From NCBI GenBank assembly GCA_029721515.1, contig CM056556.1, forward strand, positions 11,986,098 to 12,050,097: a stretch of 64,000 bases of DNA, read 5' to 3'. The notes under the pieces were generated by a model. It did no database searches. It was given only the letters and a program-made list of their open reading frames with translations, and was not told where the DNA came from. The position numbers and the translations under genes are program-made. The stretch's first letter is position 1. Every line of letters begins with the position of its first letter. This DNA is from Synanceia verrucosa. Lineage: Eukaryota; Chordata; Actinopteri; Perciformes; Synanceiidae. Below are positions 9,760 through 24,700 of this stretch, one piece after another.

Positions 9760-12700
9760 CTAGGACAAAAAACTGCCATTAGTCGATGGTAGCATTCCAA
9801 ACAGCTGTGTTTCTTATGGTGGGCAGTCTCTACCTGAGCGGCCGTCACAAACACAGCAATCAGAGTCATTCCTTACAGCCTGACAGCAATGGGCACAGCG
9901 GTTCTCCACAGCATGAAGAGCAGAATCCCGGTGACAAGTCAAACACTGGTCGGGTCTGGGGCCAGTGCAATGCCTGCACGAGCTGTCACACGGCTCACAG
10001 GTTTCCTATAATACAATGCAACAAATTACTGCAGTAATTGGTGCAATACAAAATATTGTACAGGTCACAAAAAAGGGAAAGGCAAGTTTTTGTTGCTGAC
10101 ATGCCTGTCATGTTATTGATGTATATGCTGAAGGCATTCACACTCTATGTTAAATTCTATAATCATTATTCTTCCACTATTTCTTCCCTGTGTTGTTTGG
10201 GGATCAACCTACTCAATGGAGAGAATTTAATTTGAAATGCTACTACTCTCACACACCAATGAACAGTGTTGGGGACTAACGGAATACATGTACCGGTGTT
10301 ACATATTCAGAATACAAATTATGAGTAACTGTATTCCGTTACAGTTACAATTTGAATAAATGGTATTCAGAATACAGTTACATTGTTGAAATTAATGGAA
10401 TACATGATGGTATTTAGGGCGGCACGGTGGTGTTGTCGTTAGCACTGTCGCCTCGCAGCAAGAAGGTACCAGGTTCAATTCTCTCCGGGTACTCCAGCTT
10501 CCTCCGACCATCCAAAACCATGCATGGGGATTAGGTTAATTGGCTAATTTAACTGGTTGTCTGTCTCTATGTGCCCTGCGATGAGGTGGCCATTCTGGAT
10601 CAGTCTCAACCAGCAAATACATGTAACTTTATGTCGTTAGCAACAGCAAACCGCTAACCCGGCACAACAGAGCAAGGGCAGGAATGTGTTTCTATCACGG
10701 AAATTCAAACAGCATTTCACATTAAGGAAAGAGAAGGGAGAAGGAAATGTAACTGTGCAGTGTTGCTGTTACAGCATCCAAAGACTCCACTTCTAACCTA
10801 AAGAAACATCTTAAAGTCATTTTATTTAATTAGCCAGGGATGACATGAGTTTTCTGTTGTAGTTTTATTGTCACTTTGCTATTTTATAGTTGCCAGGTAA
10901 TTACCTGCTTCGTTAGTGATGTGCGAGTTACATTCTCACATGTGCCGGTTCACTAACGTTAATCCCAGAGTCGCTGAAAGACTGACTAAGGTTAGCCTTA
11001 TTTGACATGGTAGCTAATGTTAGCTACATTTAGCTTGTGCTTGTGTTCGAGTCCTGCATGGGTTCGTGCAAGTGCCTGACGGTTGACAGATCAGCTCCGG
11101 TGCGTCATGTAATATGGGAGTATTCCAAATCTTCAGAATGCAACACTAAGATTGAGTAACCTAATGAAATACGTTACAAATTACATTTTCGAGCATGTAT
11201 TCTATATTCCGTGACGAAATACATTTTGAAAGTATCCTTCCCAACACGGCCAATAAAGCCCATGCAGAGGTAACTTAACATGCACTCTCTCCAACAGCCA
11301 GCAGGGGGCGATACCGGTGGTTTCAAAAAGAAGTCCGTTTGTATTGAAGTCTATGGGAAAATGAACGTTTTCTCTCTTGCTGTATTACCTGTGTAAACAC
11401 TATAAATACAAGTTTTTGGTCTCAATGGTTAGTTTAAATTATGTTTTAATAGATGATTTGATGAATCATGGTCAAATATATGGTGAAAATAACACATAAA
11501 GCTTTGGGGCGTGACGTCATGTGATTTCGTTTGTTTACGGCACCATATTGGCAGGAAAATCTGCATCAAAATGAGTGGTGCCGGTAGTGACTTTACACCT
11601 TCGGAGATATATATGCACAAGTAAATACTAAAGACTAAATATCTCTGACCCTTATCACGCCCCCAGTATACTTTTCACGATTCTTGAAAAGGTTTAGTAG
11701 CTGTAGATGTTGCGCATTGAGTTTTATCTGAAGGAAGACTGAAACGACTCTGCAGACAATTTTTTTTAGTTGCGTTTGCTTGTTGCTGTGTGAGCAACGG
11801 GAAGCACTGCAAAATCCACGGCATAATACCTTGGTCTAACGTGTGTTTAATGAAAGTACAACTGTTAGGAATCGTAATAAAGACATGTAAAATAAATCAG
11901 ATAAAAAGTTTAGGGAACGTTGGATTCTGTACCTGCGGGTTCCCACCGCTCTGTTTTCTTCTGATGCTTCTTGCTTGTTTTATGGCAGTTATCCATCTCT
12001 GTCTTCTTTCAGGATCATTGGTAATCCTGTAAAATGCTCTTCCCTTTGCTTGTCCTCGGCTGTTCTGGCATTCCGGAGCACAAATGCTATCCAGCATATC
12101 TCCGAAATGTTAAAAGGTGTTTAATTACAAGCGGCAAGATCCTTGGCAGCAGTTTGAATAGAGTGCTTTCCAGCCAACATGGCGGTGTTGTGGTTTTGAC
12201 AGCCGGGATTGTGTAACGTCAACTCCCAGAGCTCTACTGACAGGTCTCTGCTGCCGTTACATCCTGAAGAGGACCAGCTGATGGTCTGAGCTCTCAGCTC
12301 ATGTTTCCTTCATCTGAGGAGACACTGGCACCATTTACCGGTAAGTAACATTATGTTGAGCCATAATTAACATTCCAATAAATATCACAGTTCATGTGAC
12401 TCACGGAGGCTTGTCTCTAACCAAGATAGCTTGCTAGTGCTATCTTTAGCTGATAACATAGCGGTTGCTATGCTAACAGTACAGGCTCCTAACCTGTGTT
12501 GCACGTGTTAATGTGATGGTAACATTAGCTCCACACTCATGATTAAAAAATTAAATGAGAACAAACACCACAATGTACAGTAACGCTACTTTGAGGAGGA
12601 TCAGTTCTTCTCAGACAGGAAGGTAGACATAGGCAGAGATATATATATTGTGGCGGTACTATTAGCATAGCACTGGCTATGTTATCAGCTAACGCTAGCA

Positions 12701-15700
12701 CTAGCGAGCAAACTTGGCTACGAACCTCTGTAATTCACGTGAATTTTAATATTAACTGGAATGCTAATTGTGGCTCACAATATAACATTACTTACCAGTA
12801 AATGGTGCCAGGAATGGTGAGGGGAAACCATGAGCTGAGAGCTCAGACTGTCAGTGCTGTTCCTCTACAGGATGTAATGACAGCAGAGATCTGTCAGTCA
12901 CATGGTAACCACTGGTGGGCTCAGTCTTCCCCCTGACTGTTGGTGTGCCTCCCCGATTATCATCTACACACATGCTTAAAATCACAAATAGCTTCATCAG
13001 CAGCTTTCCTGAATTGCACTCCTATTTCACATCAGTCTGATCCATAAAGTGCAGCACGTGTGGCGTCTAATCCTGTGTTTTTAACTCAAGGGACCTTGGC
13101 TATGCCCTGAAGTTTCTCGTCTTTCTCCTATCGTGATGAGGAGAGCCCCACCGTGGAGCCTATTAAAATGAATTTGCCTATGTATTTATGGGTGAGGTGA
13201 GGGAGGAGTGCGCGACTCCGATATGTGGTGTATCAGTTTCACTCATTAGAGTTTGTTTTGTGTAACGCAAAAGTTTGTGTAATTAAAGTGTGAATAACCA
13301 GTTTGCAACAACATACTGTAGGCGTGCACAACTGAATGTGACAACAACCTGTCGTTCTGCATTCCACGCTACTATAAAAATTACTCTGAAACCGAAGAAA
13401 GTGTTAATATTCCCAGGAAACAACCCACTGCTATGAAATTTGTTTTCACTGACATTGTGACTAATTTTGCAAATATTGAAATTGTCTACTATGGTTTTCA
13501 TAACACTACTGCTGCCACTACTAACACTGTTGTTACTATTACTGCTACAACTACTATGAGTGGTGGGACCTGTCACACTCTAAATGGCCAGTAAATTGTT
13601 AAGTCCTGCGAGTTGTTAAGTTTGTTTGTTAATAAGCTGTCCCCAGTGTGCTCTGCTGCGTGACATCATTTTTTTCTGGTGATGGTTAATTTTCATACAT
13701 ATAATTACCTCCTTATAAGCACCTTTGTTTATTGAATTTACTTTGTTTTTGTATTATTACACTTACCTCCTAGAGAGTGTCTTTAGTTGTTTTGCAGAGT
13801 TCCTATTTCCCCATTCATGCCTCCTTCTTAAGATTGTTTCAACTTCGTCATTCCATCAAGGTATTTTGCTCATCTTTTTGTCAAATTTATGTCTCCCTTC
13901 CATGAAAAGATTTTCTATCGATACTGTTAGTAATAGTTGTTATTATTATTATTATTATTAATAAAGACAATCCTTAATTTTAATTTTGGTACATTGCTTC
14001 TTGCATTTGGGTCCTTCTCCTTATGCTGCTTAATGCCATGGTCTGGCTGACGGCTGCTCTACGTCTCCGGACTCCGATGCCTGCACCTGTAGCCCATGCC
14101 CCTGCCGATCCCTGTACCTGGAGTCCATGACCCTGCCGAACAATGCACCTGCCGGCCTGCAGCCACGCCAAACCCACGTCCCAGCCTAAAGACCAAGTCC
14201 CCCAAGACCATGTACCCCGACTGCTGCAGCCGGGGTACCATGCCCCCCGAGCTGCAGCCTCATGATAATGCCATGGGGACCTACATGTTCCGCCTGAAGG
14301 GTCTTGCACATCTGCACCAGGCCTCCCACTTCCATGAACTTGTGAGCCCCTCCTCCAGACCTCTACAGTGGGATGGACTATTATTTTTATTTATTTTTTA
14401 ATTCTTTGAGATGTCTGGAATCCAGGTGAAGGGGTGTGCACACACACCTATTGGCCTGTAGCTAGATGTGGCAAAATTACTTTTACTCTACCAAGAATGA
14501 TTCATCACACACATACATGACTGTATGTCTGTCATTCCACCTGACCATAAAATATGTAGGTTGTGCAACAAACTGCTCACCCTTTGTTTTGAACAGAATG
14601 CAATGCAAATACAGAAGAGTGCAAATTTAGTAGCAGTTGTACCTTGAGCAATGCAGTCAGCTTTTCAACAAACCTTGAAACTATTCACATCTTTCATACA
14701 TTAGTAGTATTATTCTACTTTTAAAGCCACTCTAGTGTCAACCTTTAAACATTCAGCACTCATACTGCAATTTCCTCAAAACTTTCGTGTTTTAAGTTCT
14801 GCTCTGATTTACGGTATTTGTCTGCACTTTGTGTTGCAGATAAAGCCACTGGGTGGAACTGTGTGCTGTAGTGTGACTGGATTGCAGTGGCCTGACAACT
14901 CATGCAAACAACACCTCTAGAATAATTACTAATTAAAGTGATATGGTATGTGGTTTGCAGCCAAGCACATACCTTTTCCGAAAAGTATTGCCCCTCCTCA
15001 CAACGCGGATAGCAGATGTTGTCCTTTAAAATGCTGCCCCAGTCGCACGTCACACATCCCTGGGGCGAGGCATCTGCAAACACACATACATCCTCGTGAT
15101 CTGAGAACTTAAAGTACGGAAATGTGACTATCCAATATTGACACACTGAAAGGATACTGACCAAAGGTGGAACAGAAAACAACTATTGACAGATCATTTA
15201 TTACAAAGCTATAGTTAATAGCTCCATCATCTTTACCTGTGCAAGTCTGACAACTGGTGTGACACTGTTTGCAGATGTTATTGAGCTGGTAGAAGCGGTG
15301 TGGGCATCGCTCAACACACAGCTTTGTGCCTTGAAGTTCCAGAAGAGGAGGTGGACAGGCCCTGCATGACTCAGGACTTGGTCCTGTACACAGCTCACAG
15401 GACTGGTGACATTTCTTACAGTGGGAGCCCTCTCTGTAATACCTGAAGAAAAGCAAGAAATTACTACAAGTATTTTTTATGCCTACATAATGTAGGATTT
15501 ATAAGGAAGTATCTGTTTTTATGTTTCATGTATGCACCAATCACCTAGACAAAGTCCTAGTAATGTGAAACCTCTTCACTTACATGGCAATAAACACTAT
15601 TCTGATTCTGATCAATCTGTGAAATTGAGAATAAAAGTTTTCAGAAAAAGTTTGTCTACTGCTGAAGAAATTACATGGAAATTAAAAAATATATAAGTAA

Positions 15701-18700
15701 ATAGGGTGGGTTCAGTCAAGTCAACAGATCATTGATGTTTCATCACAAAGGAAATATACTCAAGACAATGATGTACCCTGTGGAACACTTGGTGACACAG
15801 AGTTCAAGCAGACGCAGGTATCCTGGAGAGCAAGTCAGGCAATCTTTAGGTGATGCTCCCGCACATGTGGAACAAGCGTGATTGCAAGGCAAGCAGAGTC
15901 CCAGTTCTGTTCCGTCAGCCTCCTGCTTTGTGTTGTATGTACCTGCTGGACACTCACTCACACAGGAGCTGTCTGGAAAATAGCACAAAGATAAAAAGTT
16001 CCTTTCCCAATTACACCCAAATGCTAAAAAATAATTTTCGGTGTCAGTTAACATTTTTAAATCAAGACTGAAATTGTGAAATATAAAGTCTACTGAAGGC
16101 ATCGAAACAAGCTATGAGCTTAGATTCCATGTGCACTGTATATATCAAGTCTAAGAAGAGCTCATGGAACATGTGGCTTTTCTTTGTTATATGGTTGCAC
16201 AATAAATGTATTTTTAAAAAGATGAACACTGATGGAAAATGCTCACTATGAAGGTATTTGGGGACAGCACATGTCTGGCATTCATTGCTGCCCGGCCCCT
16301 CACAAGAGTAACAGTGCTGGTGGCAACCCATGCAGGTGAACTGGTCATCGTGTAGGTAGGTCCTTGGCGGGCAGTCTGTGTCACCTGTGACACCACACAA
16401 CAATGTGTTTGGATCCAGCACAAGTCCCTTCTCGCACTGGGTGCACTGATTTGCATCTGAGCCTGAGCAGGACATGCAAGTCTGATGGCATTCTGCACAT
16501 AGTAAAACAAATGAAACTGTGTGAGAATTTAAAAGAGGCTGTGATCACTACCATGTTTTAGAGGTAAATGATTATCATTTCAAATAAGCACCAGTTTGCA
16601 TTAGTATTAGAATAGAATTGCCCTTATACAGTAAATACAGTGAAATTGTCATCAATAGCATGATCAAAAAATGTATTTTGTGATGACAATATACCCTCTG
16701 ACCACCGAATTCTAATCAGTTCATCCAGTTGGTGTCAAATTTGATCAGGTGTTCCTGACATAAATTTCAGGAGAATGGGATGGGCATAAGGACAGACGGA
16801 CAGCCCAGAAATACCTCCGACCATGGCTATCACAAATGAATATAAATATTAACTATTTTAAGTTTCCATAGGTGAGATGCACCTTAAAGAGCAGTGCCAG
16901 AAAGTACATGGTCACTATGTTACCTTGTATATTCAATGCGGCGTAAACAAAAATTAAAAAAAAAAATTAAGTCTCAACTTCGTATTGAGAGGCTCACCTT
17001 GACACTCCATAGCTTCAGTTTCATAGTAAGTACCAGCAGGGCAGTCTTTGGAGCATGTACCCTTATAGAGTTTGGGGCTAAAAGTGGAGCAAGTCTCACA
17101 ATCATCTGCCAGGGGCCCTGAACAGCTGCCACAGGTCGGGTGGCACTGACCACAGCGACCCTCCTCCATGTCCTCATAAAAGCCCATGGGGCAACTAGCC
17201 TTACAAAGACCGTTCAGCATCAGGTAGAGGAAACTGCATTCTGAAATGATATGGAGGAAAGGTGGTCAAGTTGTAATAAGTGATATCAGAATAAGTGAGT
17301 CAATGTCTTATAATTAATTTTAAAACGTCATCCACTTGGGGTATTTGTTCTTTTAAATTTCAGTTGCCCACACAGCAAATAACTTACTGAAACAGGTCCT
17401 GTCATCTGAGCAGACATCACAGTGAGGAGAACAGCGTCTGCAGGTACCATCATCTGCAGGGTATGCGCGCAGTGAACAGTTGAGTCGACACATACCACTC
17501 TCCAGGTAGTGGCCATCAGCACAGGATAGACACTGGGACTTGATCCCATCACATGACAAACAAGAGCTATCACAGGTTTCACAAGACCCCTCTGCTGTCG
17601 CAAAGAAACCTCTGAAATGAGTCAGGGGATTTGTGAAGGCATTAAGAGGGAAACAGTAAGCAAATGCAAAGGTTTTTTTCCATTCTGTTGTTTAGCTTAT
17701 CCAACTGCTTACTCTGGGCAGTATGACCAGCACTTCCCCTGGTGGAGAAAAAGTTTATAGGTGCCTTTGGAACAGCTGATGCAGTTATCGCTGGTGTCAA
17801 CGCAGGCCTCACAGTTTGGCGAGCAGTCCTCACACAACTGGTTGGCAGAGTTTGCATAGGAGCCAGATGGGCACTGCACTACACAGGCACTGTCCTGACC
17901 CAAGAAATATCCTGTGATACACAAATGCGCACACACACACAGTGCACAAAAAGATCTGGAATAATGCATCAATTCACTGTCATGACCAAAGACAGTACAT
18001 TTTTGTACCTTTAAAACATGAAGAACAATCTAGAGCTTGTGGGCCAAAGCAGGTCTTACAGGATGCATCGCAGGTGTGACATTCACTATATTTCCCTAAA
18101 AAACACAATAAACAGGGAAACAATATATCATACTAAAGCAAAACATCATTTACCAAAGCACAGAAAGTTGATAATGGTATGCTTTACCTACCTTTTCCAC
18201 CAGAGGGAAGCATAATAAACTGTAAGTATAATTTCTCATTAATTTTGGCACAAATGATGGATGTGGTTGGTATATATAAAACCTGCAACATGTTACTTGC
18301 TATTGTAAGTCTAATATGTCTTTGACCATTGTTTCACCGATTAGTGTGTGAGAAATGTTTTATCTTCTAATGTTCAGCTACTCAAAATATAACAGATGTT
18401 TTGGATGTGAAATAAGAACAACCTGCACAATAGGGAAGCTACTGATTGATCAATTATTGCATCTAAACCACTAATGTTTTCATGCAATTATTGTATCCCA
18501 TATATGGCTAAAACTATACAGTATACACAGTATTAGGATTTTATATAAAACATAATCAAGCTTTTATGAATACTTTCTATTACAAACATACTGTAAAACT
18601 CAATTACACTTACTATATTTCAACACATTGCTCTGATGTTACAAAATCCCCATAAAATTAGTCACTCACTAAATTGGCTAAAAGCACACAGGCCAATGAA

Positions 18701-21700
18701 TATCAGGCCGACTGATTCACACAGGGATGTAAATAATCGAACCAATTAGAAATGTAAATGATCAGCCTGATGACCCTGTATGGTTGATAACAATGGAGTG
18801 TTCAAATACCAATGGTAAAGACACCAAAGCAGAAGCAGTTTAAGAGCACTGTGCTTGAGGCAGAGAAGCCTTTTGAAATAGCTCCACTAAAATGGCTCTT
18901 GAGTGAAAGGTGATGCTGTAGATGTGTGGCAGGGTGACATGAAGTTGGAGAGCATCCGCCAACATAGAGGGCTTTTGGAAAGGTTCAAGCCCCTGTCTCA
19001 GCTGCAAACTTCCACCAAGTTATCTTGTCCTTGAGCCACTGAATCCCTCCAAATTCTTTAGACACTGCTGACCTCTGCTCTGACCTCCCATAAGAGAAAA
19101 ACAACTTTTTTTTGATTATTAGTAGTATTATGTTATTCAGTATGATCTCTGACTCCACTGTTGACTGATACTTGTGTCATGTCATTGTGTACCTTAATCA
19201 TTTTGCTTCCACTTTGTCTCCTCTAAAATAATTGGCTTTTGAAAAAGATTGGGAACATTAACAGATATAAATTTAGCCTTTTTAGTCCTCTTACCATCAA
19301 AGTACTGTCCCAACGGGCAGTTAACCAGAGGGCACTGCCCATGTAGAGGAGGGTTTCCACCAAGACAAAGGTCACAGTCAGTTGACCGAGGTCCATGGCA
19401 TGTCTGGCAGGAGCTGTGGCAAGGCTGGCAGAGCCACCCACTGGTGTCACTGAAGGTCTGTGGTGGGCACTGCTTGATACAATCACCTCCTGACAGGACA
19501 GAGAAGTACAGAGATGAAGTGACACTATTTTCATCTTTATGGTCTTGAAAAACTTAAGAGTAGTACAATATAACATATAATATACAATATACATTCATAC
19601 ATTTACCATTTCATTATTTATAACCTGTAATAAAGGAGTTTCTCAGAAGGTCTAGCTATCTTATGCAGGAACATGTGACGATCAGTCTGTCTATCTGTGA
19701 CTGTACCATAAATCATTTAAGGAAGAATAAAACCATGTTGAAAAAAAATATGCTTTACTAAAACAACATTAAAAAATAGCAAAGCAGCTCAAATAAGCTC
19801 TGCCCAGCTCTTAAATTTAAATCTTTCTCTTCTTTCCACCTTCCAGGTCTCCAGATTCCATCCAACTGCTCAGACACAAACCAATATTAGATCTCAATGT
19901 TTTCTAAACTGACCCTGTGACTAAATAGAGTAAATAAATTGTATACTTGCTAATGCTGTTTTTTAAGTTCCGGTCTTACTTACAATCTCAATGCATTTAC
20001 TTATGCCCATTGAAAACACAACCTACCAATGCAATTCTAATTCCTTGTTTACATAGAAAATATTTGAATTTGAATATCTCATGTTACAGTTTTGCTGACA
20101 GGTATCATTTGCAATCCAAATAAAGACTTGAGTGGTATCATTTGTCTTTAACAAGAACGACTGATAAAATACAGAAATATAAAAATATACATATAAATTA
20201 TAATTCCATTATACTGATACCATTGAGGAAGTAACCAGGCTGGCAGGCAAGGCAGCGTGTATTACTCCTGCAATCTGTGCATGGCACTGGACAGGACAGG
20301 CACATACCCCTGCCCCAGTCCTCATAGGTGCTGTGTGGACAATGCCTGCGACACTGGTGTCTGAAACTGTGAAAAAAAAGGTGAATCAAAACTAAAACCA
20401 AAAAACATTTATTGTATTTACTGATAAGCCATAACAATTCACAATCCATGTTTGTAAGCTTGGTTTATGTTTAAGAAGTCAATAAATAGGGCTGATATTG
20501 TCCATCACAGCTATTAAACAAAAGGAGGCTCTTCTTTCTAAATCAAACACACATTGATATATCAAACACCTGACCAAAACTACTGTGATGTAATGGCATT
20601 CTCAAAGCTTTACAGTGAATGAAGAATGGATGTTGCTGCAGACAGGCTTTGCTCACATGGATGAGTGTGAGGCTAGAAGAACTGAAACCAGAGACAGACA
20701 AAACATACATGCAAGAGACAATCATGCGCTCTGTCAGTCCAGAGCACACCTGCAGCTCTATTGTTGACTTCAATACAGTTCTTGGCCAAAAGGTGCACTC
20801 AGTCAAACATCAGTAAAGGCAACAAAGAGAAACACAGGCTGCTTTCTGTATGTTGCTTTTCTTCAAGCTTATTATGGTTCTATTCTATTCTTAAGACAGA
20901 AAGCTAATTGGTGGTGTATTTGTAGCCCAGAGGCATGGGGAGATTTCTATCATTAACCTGTCCTTCAGTCCTTCGAGGCTTAACTGAGCTATTAAACATG
21001 AGACGGCTGTCCTAAAAACAAAAGAAATTCTAGCCTAAAGGAACTGAGATATTGAATTGCAAAGATGTCACACATAAAATACAAGAATGACTGCCACTTT
21101 TCAGACTATAAACTCTAAATTAAAAAGAAGTAAATAGCCACTAACTTCTATAGTGCAACACATTTTGCTGCCACCTCCTTATATGAAAGGAGAGGAAAGA
21201 TGCACTTGCTGTGTTGTCATGGATTTGGTGCTAAGATGCAGTGGTTGTTTGAGAAGGAGCAGCTGGAAGCGCCACACTGCATCCATCAACTCACTCACAA
21301 TAGCGGCTGGTGCAGATCAGGCCCTGTTTCTGGCCTGGAAACAGCACACTACTTAAGAATCTGTGGGATGTTTAAGAATCCCCTCTGTGCAAATATTGGA
21401 CTATCCATTCCAGCAGAGCACATCAGCATTTCCAAAGGAACTTTTGTTTTGGTCTTTTACTCCTTGAATTAGTGTAGAAAAGATTCTGTAGGTAAACCCT
21501 AAAAACAGGAAAACTTGAGTAAAAATACAAAACATGAACAATCAAAAACTTCAGCATTTACATTTTTTTATGCTCTGGAAAGACAGCGACAATCTATCAC
21601 AGTGATGCTTGCAGTTCATGATAGCCCCATGCTCTATATTGTATCTCTCATCTGAGTTTGCCCTACATGGCAGATTAATAAATGTACGTAAGTACTGCAG

Positions 21701-24700
21701 CCACAAAATTACTGAGACAACATGTTGATCTAAAACTCTAAAACACAGATAAAGATTGATCTCACTGATCCTGTGTATCAACGGTGAGAGGGGACTGCAG
21801 TGAAGCAGTGGATTTTCCCTCAACCCTACTATGCTGTGATTCACATGAGCAGCCAGTGAAGTCACGACGGTGCACCTTATATAATCACACCTGATACTGG
21901 CTATGCTTTCCACTTACTTTTTGTATTTTTCTCTCTTCTGCTCTCCTCCACACACATAACACAAAAACACACTCTGTTAAGCAGCTCTGTGAAGCAGACT
22001 GCTCTTCTGTGCTTGACCCAGGGCTCAGGTAACAGTGTATTACTTGGAATGGAAGGAAACCTGACTCACACAATACCAGGAGGCCTAAACTTGGGGGAGA
22101 AGTACACAATTGAAGGTCTGTAACACCTCTGTAACTTGTTACACTGTGCATCAAAGTGATAATCTGGCATAAACAGACAAAAATTGAAGCAAACAGAATG
22201 GAAAGGTATGATATATCAACCCAAATGGCATATTGATTGACAAATAAAAACAATTCCAATGTCATTTCAAGGTTAATAATTTCTTGAGAGCATAATAGTC
22301 ATCAAAATAATCACGGAAGGCTCCCGATTAAATTTTTGATATCTAAAATAAAAGCCGAGAATGGATTTAATATAATAGCATATAATATGGCAGGAGAGAA
22401 CGGTCCACTTATTAAAGGATAATTATAGGAGGAGAGAAAAAACTCACAGAAAGTAACCTTCCAAACAGCTGTTGCAGATCTCAGGGTCCTCTGTGTAAAA
22501 GTGAGAAAAGGTGTTTAATTATGATTCATAGAGAAAAGGGACCTGCATTATGCTCCACCATTATAACAGGGGCTCTCCATACATTAGGGATGAAACAGTA
22601 TAGTGCTGTTAGCCGGATAAAGCATGCGTGTTATACCTGTGGAACAGGTTTTGCAGCCCATCTCACAGTCAACGCACTCTCCTGTATCCAGGTCCTGTAC
22701 CTGTCCTGAAACGCAGACACACAGGGTAATGAGACTTAAAGTCTTTTTCTTAAGCTTCAGACAACTCAGAAACTCTGCTGTATATTTACCTATGTTACAG
22801 GATGCTGTTTGACAGACCCCATTCTGGAGTTTGTAGTATTCCTGACATTTGGCACATATGTTGCCATCTGTGCAGAGTTCACAATTGGCTATGCAGGGCA
22901 GACAGGCATAGTGACCTCTGTCAGGATAAAATCCCCGGGGGCAGTGTGTCCGACAGCGACCTTGGTGGAGGAAACGTTCCTGTCCATCTTCACCTGAGGA
23001 TGAAGACGATGAGGAGGAGGAGGACATAGGGGACTTTTTAATACAAAGCCTACTCTATTTTATCCACTGATGAAGATATGATTAGCCATGCAGAACTCCT
23101 GCCAGGAAACACCCTTTCCAAAAATCTGGACTCTTCTGAAAGCAAAGATCAATGAGCTTCTCATAATAAATGCAGAGATAGAGCCAAATGAGCCCGACAA
23201 TTACATGGAATAAAGGACAGATGAAAGGACACACTGCCAACTGTGCAAAAGTTCAGTGTCTTCCCCACATCACAACATTAACACATATTTGAGAAATCAA
23301 AACTGTTTGATTAAAGGGAGAGAGATGTTATTGCGGCAGAATGAGTAAATCTGTGGCAATTATCGGGAGTCAGGCATTTCATTACACATACATATTCAAT
23401 AAAAACATAAAATAGTGGCTGACAAAATAGATACATTATCAAAGCCATGAACAACATGATGGCTGCAGATAAGGATGCTGACTGTAGGCCTGTAAATGAT
23501 AGTTTGAGATTATTTCACGACTGATGATGCTCCAACTAATGTAAACAAGGGCAATCAGAGGCACACAAGAGATCAGAGCAGTGGGCAGAGACAATCTTCT
23601 GTTGGCCCTAATGATTAATACTCTGCCACCTGCCACTAGCCTAGCTGTGGCACCGGAGGCATCCCTGAAGGCAGCTGAGCTACAGCATTGTCTCATCTGC
23701 TCAGTGCTGCACGGAAGATGTGCAAGACAGGGAGGAGAAGGGCCACAAGCTGCCGCTGCCTTTGTAACCCTTTCAGTTCCCAGAGACTAAACCTCTAAAG
23801 ACTAAACCTGCCCAGAGAAATGTGACTTCTATATTACAACAAAAACAGAGCATGACGACAGGGGTAGAGACTTTACACTTTTGATGTTCAAAGAAGTAAC
23901 AAACAAAAAACATTGGTAAAACTGAAATGCATTAATGTGGCAATGTTAAAATGCATATTAAAAGAAAGAATGCATGTGAGGGAAAGAGACAGAGTTGCAA
24001 ATTTTGCAGGTGAAGTCCAGTGAACTGCAACAGTAATTCCTCTAGCCCAAGGGGATGTTTTTTCCTTTCCCTCTGATTAACAAAGGCCCCATTCTAACGT
24101 GATCAGATTACACTGTGAAAGCTCCAGAGAAAAATGATCACACCTTAATTTCTTACCTGTTTCAAAGGTGCTCCTGTGACAGAAAAATAACCTACAGCCA
24201 ATCTCTGACTGTTTAACAAGGGTGACTGGAAAACCAGAGCTGAAAGCTCCTCCTCTAATTCAAAAGCCTTTAAACAACTTTGCTTTGGTAACCATTAAAC
24301 AGTGCTGATTTGAAGAAAAAAAAAACTCCACCTCCTTTTGGATAAATGTCTGTACATGGTTTGTGTTATAATATAATAAAAGGGATCTGTGGAGTCTGAC
24401 AGAAAAATCACAAAAGGAATTATATTGGCTAATGGCAAGCAATTTAATGATCTAATTGGAACAGCTCTTATAAAAATTATGAAAAATGCATATGCATGTG
24501 AAACGTGTTATGTGATGGAAAGGATATTGTTTAACTTCGATGAAGCCGTTATTCACATGGTGGTTGAATTATTTGTTGTCCTCACATAATTAGGCTATAC
24601 AAAACATCACTTTTTGATACAACTCTGGGAGAAAATCAAACGCATCGTACTATGACCTTAACTAATTATATAATTCACATTTTTTCTTATGAAAATCCAC

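Noticed and set aside
13980..14401. Overlapping 100-codon frames on both strands in the GC-rich patch
   Set aside because: Both strands open because of composition; no protein family seen. Kept only as a possible retroelement remnant.
19223..19594. 123-codon minus-strand frame over an exon of the PCSK5-like gene
   Set aside because: Wrong frame: the Cys-rich reading of 19,295-19,489 keeps phase with both neighbours, this one does not.
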